This document shows positions 28,059-36,893 of a stretch of 64,000 nucleotides of DNA, piece by piece (position 1 is the stretch's first letter; the number at the start of each line of letters is the position of its first letter). The notes beneath the pieces are model-generated. The model saw only the letters and a program-made list of their open reading frames with translations. It ran no database searches and was not told the DNA's origin. The stretch covers positions 168,981 to 232,980 of the forward strand of contig JAMLHJ010000004.1 in the NCBI GenBank assembly GCA_023957245.1, in the 5' to 3' direction. The stretch is from Chitinophagales bacterium. GTDB lineage: Bacteria > Bacteroidota > Bacteroidia > Chitinophagales > JADIYW01. A program made the position numbers and the translations under genes.

Positions 28059-28125
28059 ATTACTTTATTCTGTTTTTATAATTTTTATTTTTACTCTTGT
28101 TTTCTATTAACTGAATATATCCTCA

Positions 28126-28872
28126 ATGAACACATTATTTACTGGAAAGTTTTTAATTCACCTAAATGAAATAGATTCTACTAATAGTTTTTTGAAGTTA
28201 TGGCTTTCAAATAATAAGCCAATTGATGGTGCTGTCATTATGGCTGATAGTCAGTCTTCTGGAAGGGGGCAAATTGGGACTTCTTGGCAGTCTGAGCCAT
28301 TTCAGAATATCACTATGTCGCTTTTGTATTTGCCTAAGTTTTTACCCGTTCAAAAACAATTTGATTTGAGTATCTGCATTGCTTACAGTTTATTTGAAAC
28401 TTTGAAAGAATTTTTACCTGAAAAATTGATTGAGGTGAAATGGCCTAATGATATTTTGATTGATAATAAAAAGGTTTGTGGGATATTAATAGAGAATAGT
28501 ATTCAAGGTGCTATTTTACAATATAGTATTATAGGGATAGGGTTGAATGTACTGCAAGAGAGGTTTAGTGATTTGCCTAATGCTAGTTCGTTAAAACTTA
28601 ATGGTTATCAAGGAGGGCTTGAAGAGATTTTATATAGGCTTTTGGAGATAATTGAAAAAAATTATTTATTACTAAAGGCTGGTCAATCAAAAATTTTATG
28701 GAAAAAATATTACGAAGTTTTATTCGGCAAGGATAATTTGATGTTGATGAGTGATCATGAACAGACTTTTTATGGAATTGTACGTGGCGTAATGGAAAAT
28801 GGTGCAATTCAAGTTGAAGAAACAGGCCATTTACGTACTTTTTACCACAAAGAGTTACGTTTCTTATTTTGA
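28126..28872 (+). CDS. birA: Biotin-[acetyl-CoA-carboxylase] ligase
   Basis: Activates biotin to biotinyl-AMP and attaches it to carboxylase biotin carriers. It has 248 residues: catalytic domain and a short C-terminal domain only, with no N-terminal DNA-binding domain, so it is a class I ligase that does not repress transcription. Motifs: SQSSGRGQIGTSWQSE (about 43-58, the biotin/AMP loop), EVKWPNDILIDNKKVCGILIE (about 105-125) and IGIGLNV. Confidence 0.93.
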   Translation: MNTLFTGKFLIHLNEIDSTNSFLKLWLSNNKPIDGAVIMADSQSSGRGQIGTSWQSEPFQNITMSLLYLPKFLPVQKQFDLSICIAYSLFETLKEFLPEKLIEVKWPNDILIDNKKVCGILIENSIQGAILQYSIIGIGLNVLQERFSDLPNASSLKLNGYQGGLEEILYRLLEIIEKNYLLLKAGQSKILWKKYYEVLFGKDNLMLMSDHEQTFYGIVRGVMENGAIQVEETGHLRTFYHKELRFLF

Positions 28873-29391
28873 TGGCATTTCTTCACTCTTTTTGTATTCT
28901 TAAAAGCAATTTTTTGATAGATTTTATTATTTTTTCTATTTAGAATGGAATTTTCATATTTTTAATAAAATTCATTTTTTTTAATTTTTTATCAATAAAA
29001 TAGAATATTTTTTTTGGTTTTATTAGAAATGCATTATTTATTCCAATGAAAGTGTATTTTGATAATATGTAGAGTGTCTGTTAGTGTAGAGTTGATTTCT
29101 AATTTTATTTGATCTTCTTTATAATACTTTGATTTATACATAGGATTTATGATAATATATATAGTTTTACTTTATTAAGCTATAGATAAATTTTACTTTG
29201 AATAATGTGAAAATTTTGTTTTGATTGACTTTATTTTCTATATTTGGGTTTCTTTTTTAGTAGCAATTCCCAATAAATTGTAGAAAGTTAGGACTTTTGT
29301 TGCTTTGGAGAATATGACAAATTTTTCAAAAGATATTTTTTATACTTTTGGGCTATCATTAAAACATTTTAAAAAAAACTTAATTATTGTA
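28873..29391. other. AT-rich gap upstream of aspA
   Basis: About 520 bp between birA and aspA. It is extremely AT-rich with no convincing gene. It includes a consensus promoter for aspA (29215-29246). An in-frame upstream extension of aspA with starts at 29305 and 29314 lacks family conservation. Confidence 0.6.
29215..29246 (+). promoter_or_regulatory. Promoter of aspA
   Basis: TTTG, 20 nt, then TATATTTG: an exact fit to the Bacteroidota consensus, about 145 bp upstream of the likely aspA ATG. It implies a 5' leader of about 140 nt if transcription starts about 4 nt after the -7 element. Confidence 0.65.
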
Positions 29392-30774
29392 ATGAATACA
29401 AGAACAGAAAGCGACTTACTAGGCGAATTGCAGGTGCCTATTGATGCGTATTATGGTGTGCAAACCCAAAGAGGCATCAATACTTACAAGATTTCAAATC
29501 AACCACAATCTTCTTTCCCTGCTTTTGTGAAAGGGTTTGGTTATGTGAAAAAGGGTGCAGCAGCAGCTAATTTTAAGTTTGGTATTTTTGATGAGAAGGT
29601 TTACAATGCGATTATGCAAGCTTGTGACGAAGTGATTGATGGAAAATTGGATAATCAATTTCCAACTGACATGATTCAAGGCGGAGCAGGTACGACAATG
29701 AACATGAATGCCAATGAAGTAATTGCTAACAGAGCCATTGAAATTTTAGGTTTTCAGAAAGGAGATTACAAACATGTTTCTCCAAATGACCATGTGAATG
29801 GTTCTCAATCTACAAATGATGCTTATCCTTCAGCTATTAAGTTAGGAATCTATTTTATGCATCAAGATTTACTAAAAAGTTTACAAAAATCTATTGACGC
29901 ATTCAGAGCTAAAGGTGTAGAATTTGCTTCTATTATAAAAATGGGACGTACTCAATTGCAAGATGCTGTTCCTATGACATTGGGTCAAGAGTTTGAAGCT
30001 TTTGCTGCATCAATTGAAAATGAAATTCCGAAATTGAACTTTAATGCGAATTTACTTTTGGAGTTGAATATGGGGGCAACTGCAATTGGTACAGGATTAA
30101 ATGCTCCTAAAGGATATGCTGAACTTTGTACTGAAAAAATAGGTGAGTTCACTGGTCTGCCAATTACGCTTTCTAAAAACTTGATTGAAGCTACTCCAGA
30201 TTGTAGTGGATATGCAAGTTATTCATCGGCTTTGAAAGTACTTGCTTTGAAAGTTTCAAAAATTTGTAATGACTTGAGATTATTGGCATCTGGTCCTAGA
30301 GCAGGTCTGAAAGAAATCAATCTACCTCCCATGGCTCCGGGCTCTTCTATCATGCCAGGGAAAGTTAATCCAGTTATTCCTGAGGTCGTGAACCAGACTT
30401 GTTTCAAAGTGATTGGCAACGATTTGACAGTTTCTTATGCTGCTGAGGCAGGCCAATTACAGTTGAACGTTATGGAACCTATTCTAAGTTTCTCTATCAT
30501 GGAGAGTATGAGATATATGGGCAATGCTTTAGACACTTTAGTTGATAAATGTGTTGTTGGTATTACCGCTGATGAAGCTAGTAGTGTCAATAAAGTGAAA
30601 AATAGTATAGGTATTGTTACAGCACTCAATCCTCATATCGGATATAAAAATTCGACAGTAATTGCTAAAGAAGCATTGGAAACAGGAAAAAGTGTTTATG
30701 ATTTAGTGCTGGAGCACAAAATGTTAACCAAAGAAGAGTTGGATACCATTTTAGATCCTAAAAATATGCTGTAA
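29392..30774 (+). CDS. aspA: Aspartate ammonia-lyase
   Basis: Converts aspartate to fumarate and ammonia. The 460-residue form from ATG 29392 starts TRTESDLLGELQVP, where the family begins. The longer reading from 29305 adds 29 residues with no family support. The superfamily signature GSSIMPGKVNP (about 317-327) is present, as are TNDAYPSA (about 137-144) and the TRTQLQDA-like site GRTQLQDAVPMTLGQEF. The GSS loop holds the catalytic Ser. It is monocistronic with its own promoter and a strong terminator. Confidence 0.93.
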   Translation: MNTRTESDLLGELQVPIDAYYGVQTQRGINTYKISNQPQSSFPAFVKGFGYVKKGAAAANFKFGIFDEKVYNAIMQACDEVIDGKLDNQFPTDMIQGGAGTTMNMNANEVIANRAIEILGFQKGDYKHVSPNDHVNGSQSTNDAYPSAIKLGIYFMHQDLLKSLQKSIDAFRAKGVEFASIIKMGRTQLQDAVPMTLGQEFEAFAASIENEIPKLNFNANLLLELNMGATAIGTGLNAPKGYAELCTEKIGEFTGLPITLSKNLIEATPDCSGYASYSSALKVLALKVSKICNDLRLLASGPRAGLKEINLPPMAPGSSIMPGKVNPVIPEVVNQTCFKVIGNDLTVSYAAEAGQLQLNVMEPILSFSIMESMRYMGNALDTLVDKCVVGITADEASSVNKVKNSIGIVTALNPHIGYKNSTVIAKEALETGKSVYDLVLEHKMLTKEELDTILDPKNML

Positions 30775-30806
30775 TAGATTTTTAAATATAGAAATAGGAA
30801 ATTTTG

Positions 30807-30835
30807 CCCTCTCGAATTTCGAGAGGGTTTTTTTA
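30807..30835 (+). terminator. Terminator of aspA
   Basis: An 8-10 bp stem CCCTCTCG/CGAGAGGG with a small AATTT loop is followed by eight T residues, 33 bp after the aspA stop. The convergent DUF1415 gene ends within the T tract. Confidence 0.9.
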
Positions 30836-31381
30836 TTCAGATTCAAAGCAAGCAGCTAATAGTTGCTTCATTTTATTGATTCCTAATTTTCTAGTAAGTT
30901 CAATGTTTTTTTCAGGAATAGTCTCTGTATCTGGAAATTTTTCTATTGCATCTTCCAATTGATCTTCCCTTAATATATGTAGCATTGGATAGGGTGATCG
31001 ATTGGTGAAATTTGAAGCATCTTCTTCATCTGAGCCTTCAAAGATATATTCGGGATGGAAAGTGGCTATTTGATATATTCCTTCGTATCCTTCTTTCTTG
31101 ATTAATTTTTCACATAATTGAACCAAATACAAATATTCATCAAAGTCAGATAAACCTTCTTTAAATATGATTAATGTGGTAGAAATAGTTTCATTATTGT
31201 CCAAATATTTCAATTCATCGATGAGGTCAAGCATTGCTTCACTGAGGTCTAAAGTATCAGATACTTGATAGCGAATAGCATTATTGATGTATTCCTTATT
31301 AGCAAAAGGACAGAGATTGAGCCCAATTACTACATTTTTAACCCACTTTTTAGTGTGTAAAATAACTTGTTCGTCTTGCAT
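30833..31381 (-). CDS. DUF1415 family protein
   Basis: A 182-residue soluble protein. It shows the DUF1415 pattern: a WVKNVVIGLNLCPFA segment at about 13-27, and ATFHPEYIFEGSDEEDASNFTNRSPYPMLHILRED at about 102-136 with the NRSPYPMLHILRE block. Function is unknown. The promoter-like TATTTTTG ends 5 nt before the ATG, implying a leaderless or nearly leaderless mRNA. It is downstream of pyrD on the same strand with a 33-bp gap, so it might also be read from there. Confidence 0.85.
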   Translation of the reverse strand: MQDEQVILHTKKWVKNVVIGLNLCPFANKEYINNAIRYQVSDTLDLSEAMLDLIDELKYLDNNETISTTLIIFKEGLSDFDEYLYLVQLCEKLIKKEGYEGIYQIATFHPEYIFEGSDEEDASNFTNRSPYPMLHILREDQLEDAIEKFPDTETIPEKNIELTRKLGINKMKQLLAACFESE

Positions 31382-31386
31382 AAAAT

Positions 31387-31394
31387 CAAAAATA
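31387..31394 (-). promoter_or_regulatory. -7 element of the DUF1415 gene, leaderless spacing
   Basis: TATTTTTG on the minus strand ends 5 nt before the ATG. No -33 TTTG is found at the expected spacing. Confidence 0.4.
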
Positions 31395-31414
31395 CACTTT
31401 TGATTTTAGATTAT

Positions 31415-32470
31415 TTATTTGCAATTGGGGGCACTACATTTATTTATAAGTGCCTGATTGATTTCTTTTACCAAATTAGGTCCTTTGTAAATAAACCCAC
31501 TGTATAATTGAACCAAAGATGCTCCTGCTTTGAATTTTTCAATAGCATCTTCTACGGTCATGATACCACCTACTGCAATGATAGGTTTGTGAGTATTTTT
31601 TGCAATATATTTGACAATTTCTGTTGAACGTTTTGTCAATGGTTTGCCACTGAGTCCACCTGCACCGATTTGATTGATAGTATCTTCATTTACACTTAAA
31701 CCTTCTCTGGAAATCGTAGTATTAGTAGCTACAATACCATCAATTACAGGGGAATTGAGAATTTCGATGATATCATCTAGTTGCTCATTATTCAAATCTG
31801 GAGCGATTTTGAGGAGAATAGGTTTAGGTCTAGGCTTGTTGGACATCGATGATTTGAGTAATTGGAGCAATTCAGCCAGAGGCTCTTTGTCTTGCAATGC
31901 TCGAAGATTGGGAGTGTTGGGAGAGCTTACATTTACTACGAAATAATCTACGTAAGGATAAAGAGCTTCAAGGCAAGTTAAATAGTCTTGATTGGCATCT
32001 TCATTAGGGGTGATTTTGTTTTTTCCAATATTCCCACCCAAAATGACATTTCCACCATGTCTTTTTCTACCTTTTTTTATATTGCGAATAACTTCTTCAA
32101 CACCAATATTATTAAAACCCATTCGGTTGATAATCGCTTCATCTTCAACGACTCTAAATAATCTTGGTGATGGATTGCCATCTTGTCCTTTTGGTGTAAC
32201 AGTGCCTATCTCTACAAATCCAAATCCGAGATTGCCCATTTCAGGAAAGACTTCTCCATTTTTATCTAATCCAGCAGCAAGTCCTATAGGATTGGGAAAT
32301 TGAATGCCCCAAAAAGTACGGTGAAGTTTTTTACTTTTTATAGTAAACATTCTTTCCATAAGTGCATTAACACCTGGGATATTGGCAATGCTACTTAATG
32401 CATTTAAAGTAAAATGATGTGCATTTTCCGCAGAAAGTTTGAAAAGAGCAGATCTAATAGCAGAATACAT
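31415..32470 (-). CDS. pyrD: Dihydroorotate dehydrogenase (quinone), class 2
   Basis: Oxidises dihydroorotate to orotate at the membrane, passing electrons to quinone. From the ATG at 32470 it has 351 residues and an N-terminal helix (YSAIRSALFKLSAENAHHFT), typical of class 2. Motifs: NPIGLAAGLDKNGE (about 61-74), VEIGTVTPKGQDGNPSPRLF, VNVSSPNTPNLR with the catalytic Ser (about 178-189), and the FMN-phosphate site IIAVGGI. The upstream in-frame ATG is rejected because the helix starts after 32470 and a TATCTTTG element ends 4 nt before it. Confidence 0.95.
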   Translation of the reverse strand: MYSAIRSALFKLSAENAHHFTLNALSSIANIPGVNALMERMFTIKSKKLHRTFWGIQFPNPIGLAAGLDKNGEVFPEMGNLGFGFVEIGTVTPKGQDGNPSPRLFRVVEDEAIINRMGFNNIGVEEVIRNIKKGRKRHGGNVILGGNIGKNKITPNEDANQDYLTCLEALYPYVDYFVVNVSSPNTPNLRALQDKEPLAELLQLLKSSMSNKPRPKPILLKIAPDLNNEQLDDIIEILNSPVIDGIVATNTTISREGLSVNEDTINQIGAGGLSGKPLTKRSTEIVKYIAKNTHKPIIAVGGIMTVEDAIEKFKAGASLVQLYSGFIYKGPNLVKEINQALINKCSAPNCK

Positions 32471-32474
32471 GAAA

Positions 32475-32482
32475 CAAAGATA
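32475..32482 (-). promoter_or_regulatory. -7 element of pyrD, leaderless spacing
   Basis: TATCTTTG on the minus strand, then TTTC, then the pyrD ATG. Transcription about 4 nt after the element would begin at the A of the ATG. No clear -33 element. Confidence 0.5.
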
Positions 32483-32533
32483 CAATCTATGATTATTAAA
32501 AAATCGTGGAAACAAAATCTTAATTTAGCGTTA

Positions 32534-33793
32534 ATGAATAGACCATTAGCTGAAAGGTTGCGCCCTCATTCTTTAGATGAGGTGATAGGGCAGGAGCATT
32601 TGATTGGAAAAGATAAGCCATTGAGAAAGATGGCTGAGGGTGGTACTATGCGTAGTATTATTCTTTGGGGACCTCCAGGTGTTGGGAAAACTACAATTGC
32701 AAAGATATTGGCCAATACTTGTCATCTGCCTTTTGAGTTTCTGAGTGCTATACAATCTGGTGTTAAAGATATTAGAGCAGTAATTGATAAGGCCAAATTA
32801 ATTGGTTCTGTCGTATTGTTTATAGATGAGATTCACAGATTTAGTAAATCGCAACAAGATGCTTTATTGGGTGCTGTCGAAGAAGGGATAATCGTTTTAA
32901 TTGGTGCTACTACTGAGAATCCATCTTTTGAGGTGATTTCGCCTTTATTGTCAAGATGTCAAGTCTATATTTTAGAGCCTTTGGGAGTGGAGGAATTGTC
33001 TTTAGTAATTAAAAGAGCTATTGTTGAAGATGAGATTTTAAGCCAATTGGAAATAGATATTCAGGAACAAAGTGCATTGTTTGGATATTCAGGAGGAGAT
33101 GCTAGAAAATTATTGAATCTTTTAGAATTAGTATTGGGAAGTCTCCCATCTGGCAAAAAAGTAATTACTGATGATAAAGTCAAAGAAATAGTTCAGAATA
33201 ATATAGTTAGATATGACAAGTCAGGAGAACAACATTATGATATTATTTCTGCATTCATAAAATCTATGCGAGGAAGTGATCCTAATGCAGCACTTTATTG
33301 GATGGCAAGAATGTTAATCGCAGGAGAAGATCCCAAATTTATTGCTAGACGGATATTGATTTTTGCTTCAGAAGATGTTGGACTTGCCAATCCTAATGGT
33401 ATTTTGATTGCGGAAGCTTGTTTTCGTGCATGTGAAGTGATAGGAATGCCAGAATGTCGGATTATTTTGAGCCAAGCGGTGACTTATCTTGCTTCAAGTC
33501 CCAAAAGCAATGCCTCATATTTAGCAATTGATAGAGCAATGCATCTTGCCAATCAAACAGCAAATCTGTCTGTGCCTCTGCATCTAAGAAATGCCCCTAC
33601 TAAATTGATGAAAGATATTGGTTATGGAATTGAGTATCTTTATCCTCATGATTTTCAAGGGCATTTTGTTCAACAAGAATATATGCCACAGGAATTAATC
33701 GGAAAGAAATTATTTGAACCTCAGCCTAATGCCAGAGAAAATGAATTAAGGAAATATCTGAGTAGTAATTGGAAAGAAAAATATGGATATTAA
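32534..33793 (+). CDS. rarA: Replication-associated recombination protein A (RarA/MgsA)
   Basis: An AAA+ ATPase of the clamp-loader group acting at stalled replication forks. From ATG 32534 it has 419 residues and starts NRPLAERLRPHSLDEVIGQEHL, the family N-terminus; an in-frame ATG at 32489 would add 15 residues. Walker A is LWGPPGVGKTTIAKIL (about 43-58), Walker B VVLFIDEIHRFSKSQQD (about 92-108), sensor 1 IGATTENPSF (about 122-131). The C-terminal tetramerisation region contains GSDPNAALYWMARML. It is divergent from pyrD and overlaps kdsA by one base. Confidence 0.95.
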   Translation: MNRPLAERLRPHSLDEVIGQEHLIGKDKPLRKMAEGGTMRSIILWGPPGVGKTTIAKILANTCHLPFEFLSAIQSGVKDIRAVIDKAKLIGSVVLFIDEIHRFSKSQQDALLGAVEEGIIVLIGATTENPSFEVISPLLSRCQVYILEPLGVEELSLVIKRAIVEDEILSQLEIDIQEQSALFGYSGGDARKLLNLLELVLGSLPSGKKVITDDKVKEIVQNNIVRYDKSGEQHYDIISAFIKSMRGSDPNAALYWMARMLIAGEDPKFIARRILIFASEDVGLANPNGILIAEACFRACEVIGMPECRIILSQAVTYLASSPKSNASYLAIDRAMHLANQTANLSVPLHLRNAPTKLMKDIGYGIEYLYPHDFQGHFVQQEYMPQELIGKKLFEPQPNARENELRKYLSSNWKEKYGY

Positions 33794-34596
33794 TGGATTT
33801 TAAACAATATACTCAAAATAGCTTTTTTGTCATTGCTGGCCCTTGTGTTGTGGAATCAAGAGAATTGTGCTTGACTGTGGCAGATAAATTAGCAGAGATA
33901 GGGCAAGAATTGAACTTGCCAATTATTTTTAAAGCATCTTATAAAAAGGCCAATCGAACTTCTATTCAGTCATTTACAGGAATTGGTGACGAAGAAGCAT
34001 TGGCGATTTTGGCAGAAGTGAAGGCTCAATATGGATTGCCTATATTGACTGATGTTCATGAAGTGAGAGATGTGGATATGGTCAATGATGTAATAGATGT
34101 TTTTCAAATTCCTGCATTTTTATGCCGTCAGACTGATTTGATTGTAGCCGCTGCAAGTACTCATAAACCTGTTAATATCAAAAAAGGTCAATTTGCTTCA
34201 GTAGATATTATGTCTTATGCAATTGATAAAGTGAAAAGTGTAGGAAACCAACAAGGAATGTTGACAGAAAGGGGAACTTTTTTTGGATATGAAGATTTGG
34301 TAGTTGATTTTCGCAATATTGCAAAAATGCAACAGCTTGATGTTCCTGTAATTTATGATGCGACACATTCGGTTCAGCAACCTGGGAAAGCCAATGGTAA
34401 AAGTGGAGGAGAAAGGTCAATGATTGAACCTTTGGCAATCGCTGCAATGACAATGGGTGCAGACGGATTATTTATAGAAACTCATCCTCAACCTCAATAT
34501 GCTTTATCTGATGCCGCAACGATGATTGCCTTGAATGATTTAAAGCAATTTTTGAGAAAGGCTAAAGATGCTTACCATTTTAAGAGAAGTTTGTAA
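33793..34596 (+). CDS. kdsA: 3-deoxy-8-phosphooctulonate synthase
   Basis: Condenses arabinose 5-phosphate with phosphoenolpyruvate to Kdo-8-phosphate for lipopolysaccharide. From ATG 33793 (MDFKQYTQNSFF) it has 267 residues. Motifs: FVIAGPCVVESREL, FKASYKKANRTSIQSFTG (about 50-67), the metal/substrate segment DATHSVQQPGKANGKSGG (about 190-207) and GADGLFIETHPQP (about 226-238). The ATG overlaps the rarA stop in TAATG, suggesting translational coupling. Confidence 0.95.
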   Translation: MDFKQYTQNSFFVIAGPCVVESRELCLTVADKLAEIGQELNLPIIFKASYKKANRTSIQSFTGIGDEEALAILAEVKAQYGLPILTDVHEVRDVDMVNDVIDVFQIPAFLCRQTDLIVAAASTHKPVNIKKGQFASVDIMSYAIDKVKSVGNQQGMLTERGTFFGYEDLVVDFRNIAKMQQLDVPVIYDATHSVQQPGKANGKSGGERSMIEPLAIAAMTMGADGLFIETHPQPQYALSDAATMIALNDLKQFLRKAKDAYHFKRSL

Positions 34597-34658
34597 GTGA
34601 GGAATTCTGAACTCTCCTAACTCTTTCTTTCAATAAAATGAGTTCAAAAGTATTTTTG

Positions 34659-34666
34659 TATTTTTG
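34659..34666 (+). promoter_or_regulatory. -7 element of the M61 protease gene, short leader
   Basis: TATTTTTG ends 6 nt before the ATG at 34673. An identical TATTTTTG lies 8 bp upstream (34651-34658) and would give a 10-nt-longer leader. Confidence 0.4.
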
Positions 34667-34672
34667 CGGATA

Positions 34673-36382
34673 ATGTTATCCTATCTTGTCAAATTTCCGA
34701 ATCCTGAATTACATTACGTAGAGATAGAACTCTCGATAGTTACTCCAATAAATCAATGGGTTGAAATGTATATGCCCGTTTGGACTCCAGGTTCTTATAT
34801 GATTAGAGAATTTTCTAGGCATCTAGATAAATTGTCTGTTCAAAATAAAGATAATCAAGTAGTTGTTTGTGATAAAATCTCTAAAAACACTTGGCGTTTT
34901 TTTTCTGAATCTTCTAATCATATTGTTAAGTATCGTATTTATGCTAATGAATTGACTGTTCGTACTAATCATGTAAATACAGAGCATGCAATGTTGAATG
35001 GAGCTGCTACTTATTTGACAGTAAAAGGGTATGAGCATCATCTTCATCAGGTGAAATTTCAACCATATAAAGATTGGAAAGAAATTTCTTGCTCACTTCC
35101 TCAAATAAATGGAAAATGGGAAGTTGTCGCTGAAAATTATGACTTATTATTGGATAGCCCAGTTGAAATTGGCAATCAACAAATTATTCAATTTCATGCA
35201 GGTGGGATTCCTCATGAATTAGTATTAATAGGAGATTCAAATGGAGATTATTCATTGTTGGTGAATGATTTGAGAGTGATTATTGATGAGGAAGTAAAGC
35301 TTTTCGCTTATCCTCATCCTTGTGAAAAATATATTTTCATGCTTCATCATACAGATAACGTATATGGAGGCTTAGAGCATTTGAATTGCTCTGTTAATAT
35401 GGTGCCAAGATGGGATTATTTTCCTAGAGATAAATATTTGAGAACGATAAGTTTATTAGCTCATGAGTATTTTCATTTGTGGAATATCAAAAGAATACGC
35501 CCTTTAGAATTGGGTCCATTTGATTATTCGCAGGAAAATTATACTCGACAACTTTGGGCAATTGAAGGAATAACTAGCTATTATGATGATTATTTTGTGT
35601 ACTTGGCTGGAGTAGCGAGTTTAGACGAATATCTCAATAATTTAGCGACTAATCTAAGTAATGTTGTCAATAGTCCAGGCAATACTGAGCAGAGTCTTGG
35701 CGAATCTAGCTTTGATGCTTGGATTAAATATTATAGAGGGCATGAGAATACGCATAATAATCAAGTCAATTATTATACTAAAGGAGCCAATGTCGTCATC
35801 GCATTGAATCTATTGATAATGCATCTGACAGCAGGTCAAAAATCTTTAGATGATGTGATGAAAGTCTTGTATGAAATGTATCTGGAGCGACCTACTCAAG
35901 GGTATAGTGAAGGGGAATTGCTAGAAGTATGTGAAGAAGTAACAGGGTCTTCTCTGGGTGATTTTTTTGAAAAATATATTTTTGGCACTGAAGAGCTTGA
36001 CTATGCGATGTACTTTTCATTTGCAGGACTTCACTTGCAAGAAGTTATTCAAGAAGAATATGATTTGGGTTGGGTATTAGAAGAAAGAGGATCTTCCTTT
36101 TGGGTGAGTAAAGTGAATATTGGTGCAAGTGCTGCAAATGCTGGTTTGAATGCTAATGATGAAATTTTAGCACTCAATGGCTATAGAATGACGGCTCAAT
36201 GGAAACGTTCTATTTCTTCTTATTCAGTAGGAGATAAGTTGAATGTATTGGTGTCTAGAGCTGGAGTCTTAAAATCTATAGAAATGATACTATTGCCTTC
36301 TCGAAAAAAGCAATATACTATTTCCCCAATGGATAATATTTCTGTTCTACAGGCAAAAATTCAAAATCTCTGGTTGAAATAA
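34673..36382 (+). CDS. M61 family metallopeptidase with PDZ domain
   Basis: A 569-residue protease of the M61 (glycyl aminopeptidase) family. The N-terminal beta domain has the family phrase MYMPVWTPGSYMIREFSRHL (about 31-50). The zinc site is LAHEYFHLWNIKRIRP (about 262-277, HExxH), with the downstream EGITSYYDDYFV Glu (about 298-309). The C-terminal PDZ domain (about 465-545) contains GASAANAGLNANDEILALNG. No signal peptide is visible, so it is probably cytoplasmic. The ATG at 34673 is preferred over the TTG nine bases upstream. Confidence 0.9.
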   Translation: MLSYLVKFPNPELHYVEIELSIVTPINQWVEMYMPVWTPGSYMIREFSRHLDKLSVQNKDNQVVVCDKISKNTWRFFSESSNHIVKYRIYANELTVRTNHVNTEHAMLNGAATYLTVKGYEHHLHQVKFQPYKDWKEISCSLPQINGKWEVVAENYDLLLDSPVEIGNQQIIQFHAGGIPHELVLIGDSNGDYSLLVNDLRVIIDEEVKLFAYPHPCEKYIFMLHHTDNVYGGLEHLNCSVNMVPRWDYFPRDKYLRTISLLAHEYFHLWNIKRIRPLELGPFDYSQENYTRQLWAIEGITSYYDDYFVYLAGVASLDEYLNNLATNLSNVVNSPGNTEQSLGESSFDAWIKYYRGHENTHNNQVNYYTKGANVVIALNLLIMHLTAGQKSLDDVMKVLYEMYLERPTQGYSEGELLEVCEEVTGSSLGDFFEKYIFGTEELDYAMYFSFAGLHLQEVIQEEYDLGWVLEERGSSFWVSKVNIGASAANAGLNANDEILALNGYRMTAQWKRSISSYSVGDKLNVLVSRAGVLKSIEMILLPSRKKQYTISPMDNISVLQAKIQNLWLK

Positions 36383-36399
36383 TAAGATAAACAAGTCGA

Positions 36400-36441
36400 A
36401 AAAAAAATATAGCAGCCGAACATAAATTGCACGACTGCTAT
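36400..36441 (-). terminator. Terminator of ssb
   Basis: A 10-bp stem ATAGCAGTCG/CGGCTGCTAT (one G-U pair) with a 13-nt loop, followed by ATTTTTTTT on the minus strand, 30 bp after the ssb stop. Confidence 0.85.
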
Positions 36442-36470
36442 GTGAACTAGATGAGGGTGAATGGGATGAA

Positions 36471-36821
36471 CTATGACGCTGTTTGAACAGGTCTATCAAT
36501 GCATTCAATTTCTTCTGCGATAATCTCGGTAAAGATTTTCTTTACACCGTTTTTATCTTCGTAATTTTTGTAAGAAATTTTCCCTTTGATAGAGACTTCT
36601 TTTCCCTTTTCCAATTGCTCTTCAGCAACCTTTGCTAGTTTTCCCCAAGCAACAACATTGTGCCACTGAGTGTCTTGTACTTTTTCACCGAGTTTGTTTG
36701 TGTAAGAATCTGATGTAGCTAAGCTGAATTTAGCAATAGCATTACCATTTTCGAAAGTTTTTACTTCTGGATTTCTTCCAAGGTTTCCAACGAGTTGTAC
36801 GAAATTTTTAACTGTGTTCAT
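36471..36821 (-). CDS. ssb: Single-stranded DNA-binding protein
   Basis: A 116-residue OB-fold SSB. It starts MNTVKNFVQLVGNLGRNPEV, the family N-terminus, which sets the start at 36821 rather than the upstream in-frame codon. KFSLATSD, TQWHNVVAWGKLAKVAEEQL and the KGKEVSIKGKISYKNYEDKNG block follow. There is no acidic DDDIPF-type tail; the protein ends after the OB domain. It is therefore a short SSB, possibly the DNA-repair or competence type instead of the main replication SSB. Confidence 0.9.
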   Translation of the reverse strand: MNTVKNFVQLVGNLGRNPEVKTFENGNAIAKFSLATSDSYTNKLGEKVQDTQWHNVVAWGKLAKVAEEQLEKGKEVSIKGKISYKNYEDKNGVKKIFTEIIAEEIECIDRPVQTAS

Positions 36822-36893
36822 GACGATAAAATTAATTGTGATTAAATACAACTATAAGATGCATCATCACAATAAATTCCATAAAACAATTAC

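Noticed and set aside
29305..29391. In-frame 29-residue N-terminal extension of aspA
   Set aside because: The family starts at the later ATG; the extension has no conservation, uses a TTG or an internal ATG and lies in an AT-rich leader.
32471..32533. Upstream starts for pyrD (32515) and rarA (32414)
   Set aside because: Both extend past the conserved N-termini, and the two readings overlap each other on opposite strands; the pyrD -7 element lies inside them.
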